Under the pieces are notes generated by a model. The model was given only the letters and a program-made list of their open reading frames with translations. It was not told the origin of the DNA and ran no database searches. From an uncultured Luminiphilus sp. (GTDB lineage: Bacteria; Pseudomonadota; Gammaproteobacteria; Pseudomonadales; Halieaceae): a stretch of DNA of 64,000 nucleotides. A program made the position numbers and the translations under genes. Positions 27,129-36,844 of this stretch are shown here, piece by piece; the stretch's first letter is position 1, and each line of letters starts with the position of its first letter. The stretch is from positions 1 through 64,000 of the forward strand of contig CALKDK010000007.1 of assembly GCA_938084055.1 (NCBI GenBank). The letters run 5' to 3'.

Positions 27129-28739
27129 TTAGCGATCGCGCAGGATCCTGCGCGCCGCGTTATACCCGGGCGCGCCGGTCACCCCCCCACCGGGATGCGC
27201 TCCTGAACCGCACAGGTAAAGACCGGGTACGGGCGTACCATACTGGGCAGCGTCCGGGTGGGGACGCATGTTGAACAGTTGATCTGGCTCCAGCCGGCCG
27301 TGACAGATGTCGCCTCGCGTCATACCAAGAATGCGCTCGAGGTCCAGGGGGGTCATGCACTGGTGGCCCACCACGATCTGCTTGATATCGGGAATAAACG
27401 CCTCAAGGTAACCCAGGATGTCATTGACCACGGCGGGCTTGATGTCGTCCCAGCTGCGGCCGTCACTCAGGGTGTAGGGCATGTACTTGCACAGCAGGCT
27501 CATGACGTGGTGACCGGGCGCATCGGTCAGCCCCCCATCGAGGGTACTGGGGATAATCGCCTCAATAATGGGCGGGTTGGCGGGGATACCAGATCGAGCA
27601 CTGTGGAAGGCCTGGTCAAGGTGGGCTGCGCCCTCGATAAAGGTAATGCTTGCCTGGTGGTGTTGTCCCGGGCCTTGGGTATCAGGAAAAGCCGAAAAAT
27701 CAGGCAATCTGGACAGCGCCAGATTCATGCGCAGGGAGGCGGACTCCTGACGGAATGCCCGGATATCCCGGACAAAGCCCTCCGGTAGGTGCTCGGCACC
27801 CAGCAGGGTCAGGAAGGTGCGCTTGGGATCGGTGTTGGCGGCCACCGTTGTCGCTGCGATCGTGTGACCGTTTTCCAGAGTGACCCCTGACACACAACCA
27901 TTTGTGACGTTAATCCTCGCCACCCCAGAGTCGGTTCTGATCTCTACGCCCTGGGCCTGGGCGGAAAGTGCCATCGCCCGGGTAATGCTGCCCATACCAC
28001 CTTTCACCACGCCCCAGGCCCCTTTACGGCCGCCGATCTCACCCACCGCGTGGTGCAACATGGCAAGACTCGCCCCGGGTTGATTCAAGGGGGCGTAATT
28101 GGCGGGCATGATGTGGGCGGCCACCATCGATTTGACCTTGGGGCTGTCAAACCAGCGGTCAATAATTGTTTCTGGAGCACCGATGAAAAACTGCAGCAGG
28201 CGCCAGCGCGACTCCGCATCCAGTCGGAAGACATCCATGCCAAGCTTCACGGTGCTGATCAGGTCGCTGACGCCCTGATCACCCAGCTTGGGGGGTTCCT
28301 GTAGCCACTGCTTGGCCAACAGGTCTCCCACTTGATCTACAACGGCCTCGAAAGCCTGATAGGACGCGTAGTCAGTGTCGGAAAACTTGGCGAATTGCCG
28401 CCGGTTGTGGTCCTCATCCCCCGTGAGCAGCAGGTGGTCGCCACTCGAGTCAATGTAGAGGGCGTTCTCAAGCAGCAAAGGCTGATAGCCGTAGTGTTCA
28501 AGCTCCAGATCCCTGACCACCTCAGGTCGAAGCAGGCTCACGACATAGGAAAAGACCGAATTACGGTAACCGGGATGGAATTCCTCAGTGACCGCAGCCC
28601 CGCCAACGACCGATCGACGCTCCAGCACACAAACACGCTGTCCGCCACGGGCGAGATAATTGGCTGTCGTCAGGCCGTTGTGACCGGCACCAATGACAAC
28701 CGTGTCGAATTGCTCCACTAGGCGGGCACCCGCAGCCAT
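27129..28739 (-). CDS. PYROXD2-like FAD-dependent oxidoreductase
   Basis: 536 residues. The dinucleotide motif is VVIGAGHNGLTTANYLARGG (GAGHNG 17-22) with LERR after the second strand, then GGAAVTEEFHPGYRNSVFSY, which is typical of the PYROXD2/phytoene-dehydrogenase-related group. The C-terminal FAD contact is LCGSGAHPGGGVTGAPG. The substrate is unknown. The start overlaps the end of the MOSC gene by 22 bases, so the two are probably translationally coupled. It is convergent with the symporter gene. Confidence 0.85.
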   Translation of the reverse strand: MAAGARLVEQFDTVVIGAGHNGLTTANYLARGGQRVCVLERRSVVGGAAVTEEFHPGYRNSVFSYVVSLLRPEVVRDLELEHYGYQPLLLENALYIDSSGDHLLLTGDEDHNRRQFAKFSDTDYASYQAFEAVVDQVGDLLAKQWLQEPPKLGDQGVSDLISTVKLGMDVFRLDAESRWRLLQFFIGAPETIIDRWFDSPKVKSMVAAHIMPANYAPLNQPGASLAMLHHAVGEIGGRKGAWGVVKGGMGSITRAMALSAQAQGVEIRTDSGVARINVTNGCVSGVTLENGHTIAATTVAANTDPKRTFLTLLGAEHLPEGFVRDIRAFRQESASLRMNLALSRLPDFSAFPDTQGPGQHHQASITFIEGAAHLDQAFHSARSGIPANPPIIEAIIPSTLDGGLTDAPGHHVMSLLCKYMPYTLSDGRSWDDIKPAVVNDILGYLEAFIPDIKQIVVGHQCMTPLDLERILGMTRGDICHGRLEPDQLFNMRPHPDAAQYGTPVPGLYLCGSGAHPGGGVTGAPGYNAARRILRDR

Positions 28740-29296
28740 TTGGGCAACACTTCAGATTCCACGGTGACTGTATCCCCCACAGTAATCATCCCGGGCACCT
28801 CGACGACACCCACCAGTCCGCGACAGAATTTTGCCGCGTTGGAGAAAGACCCGGGCTGCGGCGCCTCACCTGACGTCGTAACGCATCGCTCTGCAACATG
28901 CAGGGACTGGTCACCGCAGGGCGGGTTGTACTCCTCCACCATCAGCACCACGCCCGAAGAAAAAACCAGGGTGGTTCCCCGGGGTAACCGCGAAAAGTCG
29001 GGGATACCCGCAATACATAAATTGACAGCAACCGAGGTGGCGGTCAGGGGCTGGGCGAGATCCATGGCCTCGGTAATGCTCTCCAGGTCCTCGTGGGCAA
29101 TCGCCGACCACTGGCGCTCATTGCGACGCACTGTGCCCCCAACCTGTTTGTCATTGCTGGCCCAGGCTGCTCTCGTGGTGCCGCGATGACGATCACCAAC
29201 GATACCATCGAGTGCCACCTCAATAGCGGGGTTCGCCGCCTTATCCAATGTCCCCGAGCTACCCACATGGACACTGACTACGCTGCCCTTTGTCAT
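28718..29296 (-). CDS. MOSC domain protein
   Basis: 192 residues with the MOSC beta-barrel (molybdenum cofactor sulfurase C-terminal type). The segment ALDGIVGDRHRGTTR near the N-terminus and the single conserved Cys127 in EEYNPPCGDQ are typical; that Cys carries persulfide or ligates cofactor in relatives such as mARC, YiiM and YcbX. ATG at 29296 has AGGGAGT upstream; the frame extends further but without protein-like sequence. It overlaps the PYROXD2-like gene. Confidence 0.85.
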   Translation of the reverse strand: MTKGSVVSVHVGSSGTLDKAANPAIEVALDGIVGDRHRGTTRAAWASNDKQVGGTVRRNERQWSAIAHEDLESITEAMDLAQPLTATSVAVNLCIAGIPDFSRLPRGTTLVFSSGVVLMVEEYNPPCGDQSLHVAERCVTTSGEAPQPGSFSNAAKFCRGLVGVVEVPGMITVGDTVTVESEVLPKWLRVPA

Positions 29297-29490
29297 CGGT
29301 GTACTCCCTATGCCGGACCGCCGGGGGCCCAACCTGCCCGCAGGCCCATGGCAAGAACGGACCCCAGTGTTCGAAATAATCCTTCGCGCCCTCCCCTCCG
29401 CTCCCAAGTCGGTGTCAAGGGCGTGACCCGACGCCAACTATGCCCGAAAAGTAGCGGGGGAGGACAGTCTCGGCGTGCCGCCCACGGTAT

Positions 29491-30894
29491 TCAGGGGTCT
29501 GGTGTCCCTGGATCGCTGGCCAGGGACAGCTCATGGTCCTCAATCACCTGATACAGGGGAAAATCCACCCAGGTATCATTCAGGTAGTTGAGTTCAGGAA
29601 CCTCTTCCTTGGGGTCGACAATCAGGTTGTAAACAGAGGGGTAGGCCATCTCCCTGATGGCGTAGCTGTCTGAATCCATTTCCCGGAGCAGGATTTTCCA
29701 GTTCCGCCATTTGGCACCAAAAAGCGTATTGCCAATGTAAATGACCAGCGACTCCCGGGCTGACTGGTCGGTTTTGCCGGTAAAAAAATCCGACTGATCC
29801 ACACCATCAATAACCCGGTCTGCAGGAATATCTGCGCCGGCAAAACCGGCCAGCGTGGTAAATACATCCATCTGGTGGACCATTTCGTTGGACACCCTCC
29901 CGGGGGGTATTTTGCCCGGCCAACGGATCAGAAAGGGAACCCGCAGGGACCCCTCATAGGGCGAAAACATACCGCTGCGCCAGGGACCGGTGAAACCGAA
30001 GGATCGGGGTACACCTTCCCTGCCATTATCCGAGGTGAAAATAAAAATCGTCTCATCGCGAATCCCAAGGGCGTCTACCGTATCCAGCAACTCCCCTATA
30101 TAAACATCGGTCTGCGCGAGCACGTCGGCGAAACTGCCGTTCCCGGTGCTGCCGTAAAAGTCGGGGTGGGGGTCCACCGGTTCATGGGTCTGGGTATAGG
30201 GCAGAAACGCAAAGAACGGCTTCCCTGAAGCCACCGTACGCGTCATGAAATCAATAGCCTGGTCGGTAATCTCGCGATCAATTAGCCGACGTTTCGCCCG
30301 GTCATAAACTTCGAGCTCAACGGGTTGCTCCCCCCTGACTGATGACATCACGTGGGTAAATGTTGCGCTGGGATGGCTATCGGGCTGGAAGCTGTTGCTG
30401 TCGGGCCAAAAGGCACGGTCTGATGACCTGGGCAAGCCGATCCATTCGTCAAACCCCTGGTCTGTGGGGAAGCGGCCTTCGGTATCACCCAAATGCCACT
30501 TGCCGAAAATACCCGTCGCATAACCCTTTCCTGAGAGCAGCTCGGCCAGCGTAACCTCCCACTTGGTGATGCCATACCACACCCCTCGGGGCGCCTGATC
30601 GGGGCGCTGGCGGGTACGAATGCCGTAACGACCCGTCATCAATGCAGAACGTGACGGGGTGCACTCCGCCTCGACGTTAAAATTGGTCAGTTGAAGACCC
30701 TCAGCTGCAATGCTGTCGATTCTGGGGGTGGGGGCGCCGCGCATAACGCCGCCTCCGTAGACGCCAATCTCGCCGTAACCAAAGTTATCCATCAGGACCA
30801 AAACGATATTGGCCTGTTGGCGCGCATCAGCATGGGGTGCCAGCAGGGCGAGACATCCAGCCAACACGCAGCCTAATCCTGACGTTTTCAACAC
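29491..30894 (-). CDS. Secreted arylsulfatase-type sulfatase
   Basis: 467 residues. GTG at 30894, with GGGGGAC five bases upstream, starts a clear signal peptide ending near HADA-RQQ. The sulfatase signature ECTPSRSALMTGRYG contains Cys78 in the C-x-P-S-R context that is oxidised to formylglycine. The metal-binding LVLMDNFGYGE is near residues 32-42, and FIFTSDNGREG lies further on. It removes sulfate esters in the periplasm, most likely from an algal or animal polysaccharide or a small sulfated compound. No formylglycine-generating enzyme or glycoside hydrolase is in the window. Confidence 0.9.
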   Translation of the reverse strand: MLKTSGLGCVLAGCLALLAPHADARQQANIVLVLMDNFGYGEIGVYGGGVMRGAPTPRIDSIAAEGLQLTNFNVEAECTPSRSALMTGRYGIRTRQRPDQAPRGVWYGITKWEVTLAELLSGKGYATGIFGKWHLGDTEGRFPTDQGFDEWIGLPRSSDRAFWPDSNSFQPDSHPSATFTHVMSSVRGEQPVELEVYDRAKRRLIDREITDQAIDFMTRTVASGKPFFAFLPYTQTHEPVDPHPDFYGSTGNGSFADVLAQTDVYIGELLDTVDALGIRDETIFIFTSDNGREGVPRSFGFTGPWRSGMFSPYEGSLRVPFLIRWPGKIPPGRVSNEMVHQMDVFTTLAGFAGADIPADRVIDGVDQSDFFTGKTDQSARESLVIYIGNTLFGAKWRNWKILLREMDSDSYAIREMAYPSVYNLIVDPKEEVPELNYLNDTWVDFPLYQVIEDHELSLASDPGTPDP

Positions 30895-31069
30895 AGTGTC
30901 CCCCGGGTTATGGCGCTGGCACGACCTACGCTGTGTAAAGTGCGGTGTAGGGGCCGGTTCAGCGATCGCTGCAATCAGGGACGAGTATAGACCGACGGCG
31001 GGGGGCGGTCGAAGGACGCTCGCAGCAACCGATTTCAGCACGGGATTCGGGCAGGATCCCAATGCTTAA

Positions 31070-31097
31070 TTGCAAGCCTGACCAGTTGTTGTAGGGT
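31070..31097 (+). promoter_or_regulatory. Possible sigma70-type promoter of the amidohydrolase gene
   Basis: TTGCAA and TAGGGT separated by 16 bases lie about 43 bases upstream of the ATG at 31140. The match is moderate and judged by eye. Confidence 0.25.
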
Positions 31098-31139
31098 TAC
31101 CGAAGGGCAAGAAATCATAAACGCGTGAAAGGATGCATC

Positions 31140-33173
31140 ATGAAAAACCTGTGCTGGGCGCTACCACTGCTCGTCTCTCTGCAAGCAATCGCCGAGGCAT
31201 CATATGACTACCGGGTTCTCATCGCCGGTGAGGATATTGGTTATCTCAAGGTCGAGGAGGACGGTGACGTGCTCAATGTCGATTTTGACTTCAAGCAAAA
31301 TGGCCGGGGCCCCACCGTGACCGAAAAAATCACACTTGACCCGCGCGGCTTCCCAATCGATTGGACCATTTCAGGCACGACCACCTTTGGCAGTGCCATC
31401 GACGAGTACTTCAAGGCTGACGACGGTGTTGCAAGGTGGCGTGACGCCACCGGACCGGGAAGCAAGGCATACACGGAGGCGCCCGGCTTTTACATAAACC
31501 AAAATGGCAGCAGCTATTCCAACGCCCTCCTGGCACAGGCGTTGCTGGCCAAACCCGAAGGGCGGCTGAAGGTCTATCCGGGCGGAGAGGCCTCGATACA
31601 GAGATCGGCGACAGAAACCCTGTCTGGGGAGGGCGTGGAAGTCGATATCGTCGCCTATCAGATCCTCGGGCTTGATGCGACGCCCAGGCTGGTATTTTTG
31701 GATAGCAACGGCACCTACTTCGGTACCGCCAGCCCGCGCTTTGCACTGGTCCGAGCCGGTTTTGAGGCCGTCGAGGGACAAATGCGTGCCCTCTCCGAGC
31801 GGCTATCCACAGATCGCTATGTGGCGATCCAGGCCGAGGTCGCCCACGAGTATGATGGGCCGGTGCGCATCAAGGACGTGCGAATTTTCGACCCCAACTC
31901 GCTACAGCTGACACCGTTGCAGGATGTTGTCGTGTACGGCAATCGCATCGCCAGCGTGCAGCCCGCCGACAGCCCCCAGACTCCGGGCGAGGTGATCATC
32001 GATGGCGAGGGTGGCACGCTGGTTCCCGGCATGTACGAGATGCACGGGCATATTGGTCAGGAGAACGCCCTGCTCAATATCGCTGCCGGCGTCACCTCTG
32101 TCCGGGATATGGGCAACGAGAACGACGTACTTGAAGACCTCATGATCAGAATCAATACGGGACTGATCGCAGGTCCGCGCATTACCCGCTCCTGCTTCAT
32201 AGAGGGTGAGAGCGAATTTGCCTCGGCAACGGGGGAGACCGTCGCCACGCTCGAGGCGGCACTGGCCATGGTTCGCTGGTGCGGATCCCGGGACTTCCAC
32301 CAAATCAAGCTTTACAACTCGATGCGGCCTGAGTGGGCCGCGGCGCTGACGGCTGAAGCCCACCGCCTGGGCCTGAGGGTCGCAGGCCATGTCCCGGCCT
32401 TTTCCACGGCTGATGCCATGATCGATGCGGGCTTTGACGAAATCACCCATGCCAACCAACTCATGCTGGGCTGGGTGCTGGAACCCGGTGAAGATACCCG
32501 CACACTGTTTCGATTCACCGCCATGAAGCGCTTTCGGAACCTGCCCCTGGACGATCCGGCCATAACACGCACCGTGGACCGGATGGTTGCACAGGGAATC
32601 GTCCATGACCCGACAACCGCTATCCATGAGCATGGTCTGACTGCAATTGATGGCGAGCCTGCGCCTATGGGCCGGGCAATTATTGACCACCTACCCACCA
32701 ACGAGCAGCGGTCACTCAAACAGGAACTATTCGGTACGGAGTCCGCCGAGGAAAGGGCAGAGTATGTGGCGGCTTTTGAATTTGTCATGGCCATTCTGTC
32801 CGAACTGCACGACCGCGGTGTGCTGCTCGTCCCCGGAACAGATCTCGGTGGCTCTTTTTTCTATCACAGGGAACTGGAGTTGTTTGAACAGCTCGGCATG
32901 ACCCCCGCTGAAGTCCTGAAGCGTGCCTCCTGGGACATGGCCCATTACCTTGCCCAGGACGAAGACCTGGGTTCGATTGCCAAGGGCAAATACGCCGATT
33001 TTTTCCTTGTCCCCGGTGACCCCACCACGGCCCTGGGAGAAATCAGGAAAATCCGTATGGTGGTATCGGACGGCGTGGTTTATTTCCCAGAGGAAATTTA
33101 TCCGAAATTTGGGATACGACCCTTTTCAAGTGCACCGCCGGTGGCGATGGCACCCTCACCCGGAGGCCCATAG
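31140..33173 (+). CDS. Secreted amidohydrolase with a large N-terminal extra domain
   Basis: 677 residues with a signal peptide (MKNLCWALPLLVSLQAIAEA). The C-terminal part from about 245 is a metal-dependent amidohydrolase: HGH (His302, His304) in MYEMHGHIGQ, the lysine of KLYNS, the histidines of VAGHVPA and THANQ, and the aspartate of PGTDLGG. The first 240 residues form a separate beta-rich domain (for example RVLIAGEDIGYLKVEEDGD) that I cannot assign. The ATG at 31140 has AAGGA upstream; a GTG at 31125 is the alternative. It diverges from the sulfatase gene. Confidence 0.85.
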   Translation: MKNLCWALPLLVSLQAIAEASYDYRVLIAGEDIGYLKVEEDGDVLNVDFDFKQNGRGPTVTEKITLDPRGFPIDWTISGTTTFGSAIDEYFKADDGVARWRDATGPGSKAYTEAPGFYINQNGSSYSNALLAQALLAKPEGRLKVYPGGEASIQRSATETLSGEGVEVDIVAYQILGLDATPRLVFLDSNGTYFGTASPRFALVRAGFEAVEGQMRALSERLSTDRYVAIQAEVAHEYDGPVRIKDVRIFDPNSLQLTPLQDVVVYGNRIASVQPADSPQTPGEVIIDGEGGTLVPGMYEMHGHIGQENALLNIAAGVTSVRDMGNENDVLEDLMIRINTGLIAGPRITRSCFIEGESEFASATGETVATLEAALAMVRWCGSRDFHQIKLYNSMRPEWAAALTAEAHRLGLRVAGHVPAFSTADAMIDAGFDEITHANQLMLGWVLEPGEDTRTLFRFTAMKRFRNLPLDDPAITRTVDRMVAQGIVHDPTTAIHEHGLTAIDGEPAPMGRAIIDHLPTNEQRSLKQELFGTESAEERAEYVAAFEFVMAILSELHDRGVLLVPGTDLGGSFFYHRELELFEQLGMTPAEVLKRASWDMAHYLAQDEDLGSIAKGKYADFFLVPGDPTTALGEIRKIRMVVSDGVVYFPEEIYPKFGIRPFSSAPPVAMAPSPGGP

Positions 33174-33200
33174 GTTACGGCGATCGGAGCCGCCGCACTC

Positions 33201-33380
33201 TCACTCCTGCCAGGTTTTTACGATCGTTTCCTTGATCACGTCTTCGAGTTTTTGGTCTGTCTCATTCCAGACCACCACCCGGTCACTGGCAGGATTGACA
33301 GGCTCCTTGTAGTCCCGAAACTCAATGGTCCGCGTCTCGCCAGTCTTCCAGTGCTTAAAGGTCATGTACTTCTTGGCCAT
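33201..33380 (-). CDS. Small hypothetical protein
   Basis: 59 residues from ATG at 33380, rich in charged residues (KHWKTGETRTIEFRDYKEP, KLEDVIKETIVKTWQE), soluble, without cysteine. It looks like a real folded small protein, but I know no family. The 39-codon extension upstream is less protein-like. It lies convergent to the amidohydrolase gene. No strong ribosome binding site is visible. Confidence 0.55.
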   Translation of the reverse strand: MAKKYMTFKHWKTGETRTIEFRDYKEPVNPASDRVVVWNETDQKLEDVIKETIVKTWQE

Positions 33381-33593
33381 GGTGCAACGTGTCGCTCCGA
33401 CTTGAGAAAGGTAGTCGACCATTGTGCCCGATATCGGGTGGGAAAGAGTCACCGCAGGGCAATTGCACCGCGACAAAATTAGGATGAACTGCTGCACAGC
33501 CCGTCATCTGCGCGCAGGAGGACGCGGCACCTCCTGTGGCAAACAGGCACGGAGCCGTCGGACAACCCCCGATCTCAATTCACTTGCGACCCA

Positions 33594-34925
33594 CTACTCA
33601 ATCAGGTGCAGGCTGGTTTGGCGGCCCGCGAGATAGTGAACCTGCTGGCCATTAAAAATGGCACTCTGCTCGAGCTTCATTTGGGCGGGCCTGCCGCCCC
33701 ACTCCGGTATATCGACCGTGACGCTCCCTTCAATGGCAAAACCCGTCATAGGATATAGCAGCCAGTCACCCCGGCCGGGTGTCGGACCCTGGTTGTCCCA
33801 CATTCCAATTGTCGGCCCCGGCCCGTGACCAAAGACGCCCAGGGGATGTGTGTAAATGGCATGGGTGATACCCGCCTCTTCCAACCTCTGCTGTGCGGAT
33901 GCCAGGATTTCATTACCACTGCGGCCCGCACGAAATTCCCCCACCAAAATATCCTGCCACCGATTGCCCACTGCCATGGCCTTGGACAGGCCCTCGGGCG
34001 CCTGTGTCTCACCCAGCTTCAACACATAGGCCATTTCCTGGGTATCGGTACAGAGGCCGAGGTAACACAGCCCAACATCTGTGTGCAGCAAATCACCCCG
34101 GCGAATGACCATGTCCGGCTCTCCAACACCGAGGAATGGCGTGTCGCCGTAGTCCGCCTCTCGCCACTGCCGATTGACATCGGGGTGAAACCACGGTGCC
34201 AGCCCCGCCGCCTCAAAGCGCTCCCGGATAAACCAGCCGACCTCACCGAGCGTCGTCACACCCGGGGTGATAACACGACCACTGAAGGCCTCAGCGATGG
34301 TGGCTCGGGCTATCGCCACGGCGCGCTGCCAGACGGCCACTTCCGACGCCGTTCGCGTCTCCAGCCAGCGCACCACAAGAGCTTCTGAAGACACCAAGCG
34401 CTGGGACAACGCGTCACCCAGCGCGGCGGTCAACTGCTGGTGCAAGCCATGGCTAAGTCCGTCCGCTACAGGCCATGTGGTACTGACATTCACGGCAATC
34501 GTTTTGGGATCACGTTCCGCAATCAGCTCGGCCAAACGCTGCCACTGGGCATCAAGATCACCGCCCTCCCACCCGGCCTCATACAGCGCCCCCAATGGGT
34601 AACGACTGACCGTCATCCGTTCAACACCCTGCTCCGGACCACGGTCGTGAAAAAGCAACATGGTGGTTCGCCGGGCCGTAAAACGAGGCTTGGGTACCAA
34701 TGACAAAAACACCGGGTCATCGTTGTACTCCCTGGCGATCACCAGCCAAAGATCGATCCCCTGCTCTCGCATCAGACGCGGCAGGAGGCTTTCCAAACGC
34801 TCCTCCAGCAGACCATTTTCGACCACCGGACGACTGGGAAACGGGGCCAGAGCTGGCTGGGCGTGGGCCCCGGCTACGCCTGAAACCAGCTGTAAGGCAA
34901 TGAGCAAACTGAAGACACGTATCAT
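33594..34925 (-). CDS. Periplasmic M24 family metallopeptidase (Xaa-Pro peptidase-like)
   Basis: 443 residues with signal peptide (MIRVFSLLIALQLVSGVAGAHA) and a pita-bread M24 fold. The five metal ligands can be placed: Asp in LLHTDVG, Asp in LCTDTQE, His in YTHPLGVFGHG, Glu in FAIEGSV and Glu in MKLEQSAIF. It probably cleaves peptides with penultimate proline in the periplasm; creatinase-like activities are also known in this fold. ATG at 34925 has a perfect AGGAGG. It is divergent from the BCCT transporter. Confidence 0.86.
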   Translation of the reverse strand: MIRVFSLLIALQLVSGVAGAHAQPALAPFPSRPVVENGLLEERLESLLPRLMREQGIDLWLVIAREYNDDPVFLSLVPKPRFTARRTTMLLFHDRGPEQGVERMTVSRYPLGALYEAGWEGGDLDAQWQRLAELIAERDPKTIAVNVSTTWPVADGLSHGLHQQLTAALGDALSQRLVSSEALVVRWLETRTASEVAVWQRAVAIARATIAEAFSGRVITPGVTTLGEVGWFIRERFEAAGLAPWFHPDVNRQWREADYGDTPFLGVGEPDMVIRRGDLLHTDVGLCYLGLCTDTQEMAYVLKLGETQAPEGLSKAMAVGNRWQDILVGEFRAGRSGNEILASAQQRLEEAGITHAIYTHPLGVFGHGPGPTIGMWDNQGPTPGRGDWLLYPMTGFAIEGSVTVDIPEWGGRPAQMKLEQSAIFNGQQVHYLAGRQTSLHLIE

Positions 34926-35147
34926 GGTTAGCCTCCTGGCTTCCAGCTTAACAAAGAACACCTACAAGACCGTGATTCACCCTCGGGCTGTCATTCCCCG
35001 GTAGGTCTGGTAGCTTAACCGCTGGCGATGCTGTAGCGGGCCCGATCAGTTCCGCAGCGAAGATAGGACGGCTGTCCCGGGTGGGTCGACCACTCCAGGC
35101 CAGCTGATCCGAGCAGCGTACAAGATTATAAGAACTGGGGAGGCAGG

Positions 35148-36776
35148 GTGACTACCAGTCCCATTACCAATGTAGCGACGTCCGGTTTCTACCGCGGCTA
35201 CAACCGAGGCATTGCGGTCTCGGTAAAAATGATCATTGTCCTGCTGGTGCTCTGGGCCGCGACTGCCCAAAACGCCGCCGAGGTACTCCTTGCCATTCAG
35301 GCTTCGACCATCAAGCACTTCGGAGGCTGGTACATCGGCGCGACCGCCCTGTTTATGACCCTCTGCCTTGTCCTGGCATTGATCCCCAGTACCGGGCGCC
35401 AGCGGCTGGGCGGGACAGCAACAGAGCCTGAGTTCAGCCGGTTCGCGTGGTTCTCCATGATGTTTGGCGCCGGAATCGGCGTGGGCATGCTGACGTATTC
35501 CACCGCAGAGCCGCTCTACCATTTTGGCAACAACCCCGATGTCATCATGGGTCACGCAGAAGCGCTGACCGCAGGCAACGTTCCCTATGCCTACAAATGG
35601 ACGCTACTCCACTACGGTTTGACCCCGTGGGGCTGCTATGCCGTGGTGGGTCTGTCGCTGGCGTATTTTTCCTACCGACGGGGTATGCCATTAACCATCC
35701 GATCGCCCTTCAGTGCCGTGCTAAGCGGCTCTGCGGACCGAATCACCGGTGCCTTTGTCGACACCGCGGCGATTCTGGCGACATTGATTGGCATCGCTGT
35801 CACCATTGGCTACGGCGTGACGCAACTGGCTTTCGGGGCGCACCGAATTACGGGCTGGGGATGGCTACTCCATGACCAACAACCCACCACGCTGGCACTG
35901 GCAGTCGCTGTTGGCATCATTATTCTCGCCTCCATGCTGTCAGCCCTTTCCGGGCTGGGACGGGGCATCAAGTGGCTTTCGAATCTGAATATGGCCCTGT
36001 CCTGGCTACTGCTACTGGTGTTTGTTGTCGTCGGCGCAACCCTTTTCGCCGGCGAGGTCTTTGTCAAAGGCGTCTACCACTACCTCGCAGCACTGCCCTC
36101 CATGTCCCTGACGGTATGGTCGGACACCACCACAGCCGAGGGCATCGCACTGGGAGACTGGCAGTCCAGCTGGACCATCTTCTACTGGGCCTGGTGGATT
36201 GCATTTACACCTTTTGTGGGGCTGTTTCTGGCTCGCGTGTCGAAGGGGCGCACGATCCGCGAGTACGTAGTCGGAGCCATTATCCTGCCGTCAGTCATGT
36301 GCTTTGCGTGGTTTTGTATTATTGGCGGGACTGCGCTGGACCTGGAACTCTCGGGTGTGGCTGGCGGTGCCATCCTTGGAGCGGACCTTTCTGCACAGCT
36401 TTTTGCCACCCTTGATGCCCTCCTCGAACAGCCATGGGTCTTCCCCATGGCCTGCCTCTGTGTGGTTCTTCTGCTTACCTACCTCATTACCTCCGCGGAC
36501 TCCGCCGTCCTTGTAGTCAATACCATTGTTTCGGGTGGCGTCGAGCGCGACCACGCATCCCAACACATTATCCTGTGGAGCCTGCTGCTTGGCCTCGTTA
36601 TTGTGACCCTGCTGGTTACAGGCGGACTGGACGCGCTTCGCTCAGTAATGATTATTGGCGCGCTGCCCTTTTCGGCCGTTATGTTCTTTATGATGTTGTC
36701 ATTATTGGCCGCAATGCGCAGCGACCACTACGCCACCGACGGGGTGCCGTTGCCCGATGAACCAAATGCAGGGTAA
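35148..36776 (+). CDS. BCCT family transporter (betaine/choline/carnitine type)
   Basis: 542 residues with 12 membrane helices. The family signature in helix 8 is FYWAWWIAFTPFVGLFLARV followed by SKGRTIREYV. The substrate-binding glycine-rich stretch FGAGIGVGMLTYSTAEP is in place. Substrates of the family are quaternary ammonium compounds and DMSP; uptake is sodium- or proton-driven. GTG at 35148 with GGGGAGG upstream. The VOC protein gene follows after 68 bases. Confidence 0.92.
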   Translation: MTTSPITNVATSGFYRGYNRGIAVSVKMIIVLLVLWAATAQNAAEVLLAIQASTIKHFGGWYIGATALFMTLCLVLALIPSTGRQRLGGTATEPEFSRFAWFSMMFGAGIGVGMLTYSTAEPLYHFGNNPDVIMGHAEALTAGNVPYAYKWTLLHYGLTPWGCYAVVGLSLAYFSYRRGMPLTIRSPFSAVLSGSADRITGAFVDTAAILATLIGIAVTIGYGVTQLAFGAHRITGWGWLLHDQQPTTLALAVAVGIIILASMLSALSGLGRGIKWLSNLNMALSWLLLLVFVVVGATLFAGEVFVKGVYHYLAALPSMSLTVWSDTTTAEGIALGDWQSSWTIFYWAWWIAFTPFVGLFLARVSKGRTIREYVVGAIILPSVMCFAWFCIIGGTALDLELSGVAGGAILGADLSAQLFATLDALLEQPWVFPMACLCVVLLLTYLITSADSAVLVVNTIVSGGVERDHASQHIILWSLLLGLVIVTLLVTGGLDALRSVMIIGALPFSAVMFFMMLSLLAAMRSDHYATDGVPLPDEPNAG

Positions 36777-36844
36777 AGGCGTTGGCAACCGCCACACAGC
36801 GCCCGTCGTGCGCCTGTAACGAGCCGACCCACGGAGTGGCTGCC

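Noticed and set aside
33594-36776. DMSP lyase DddP with a DddT-like transporter
   Set aside because: The M24 protein has a signal peptide and its sequence does not resemble DddP as I remember it; only the family pairing is suggestive.
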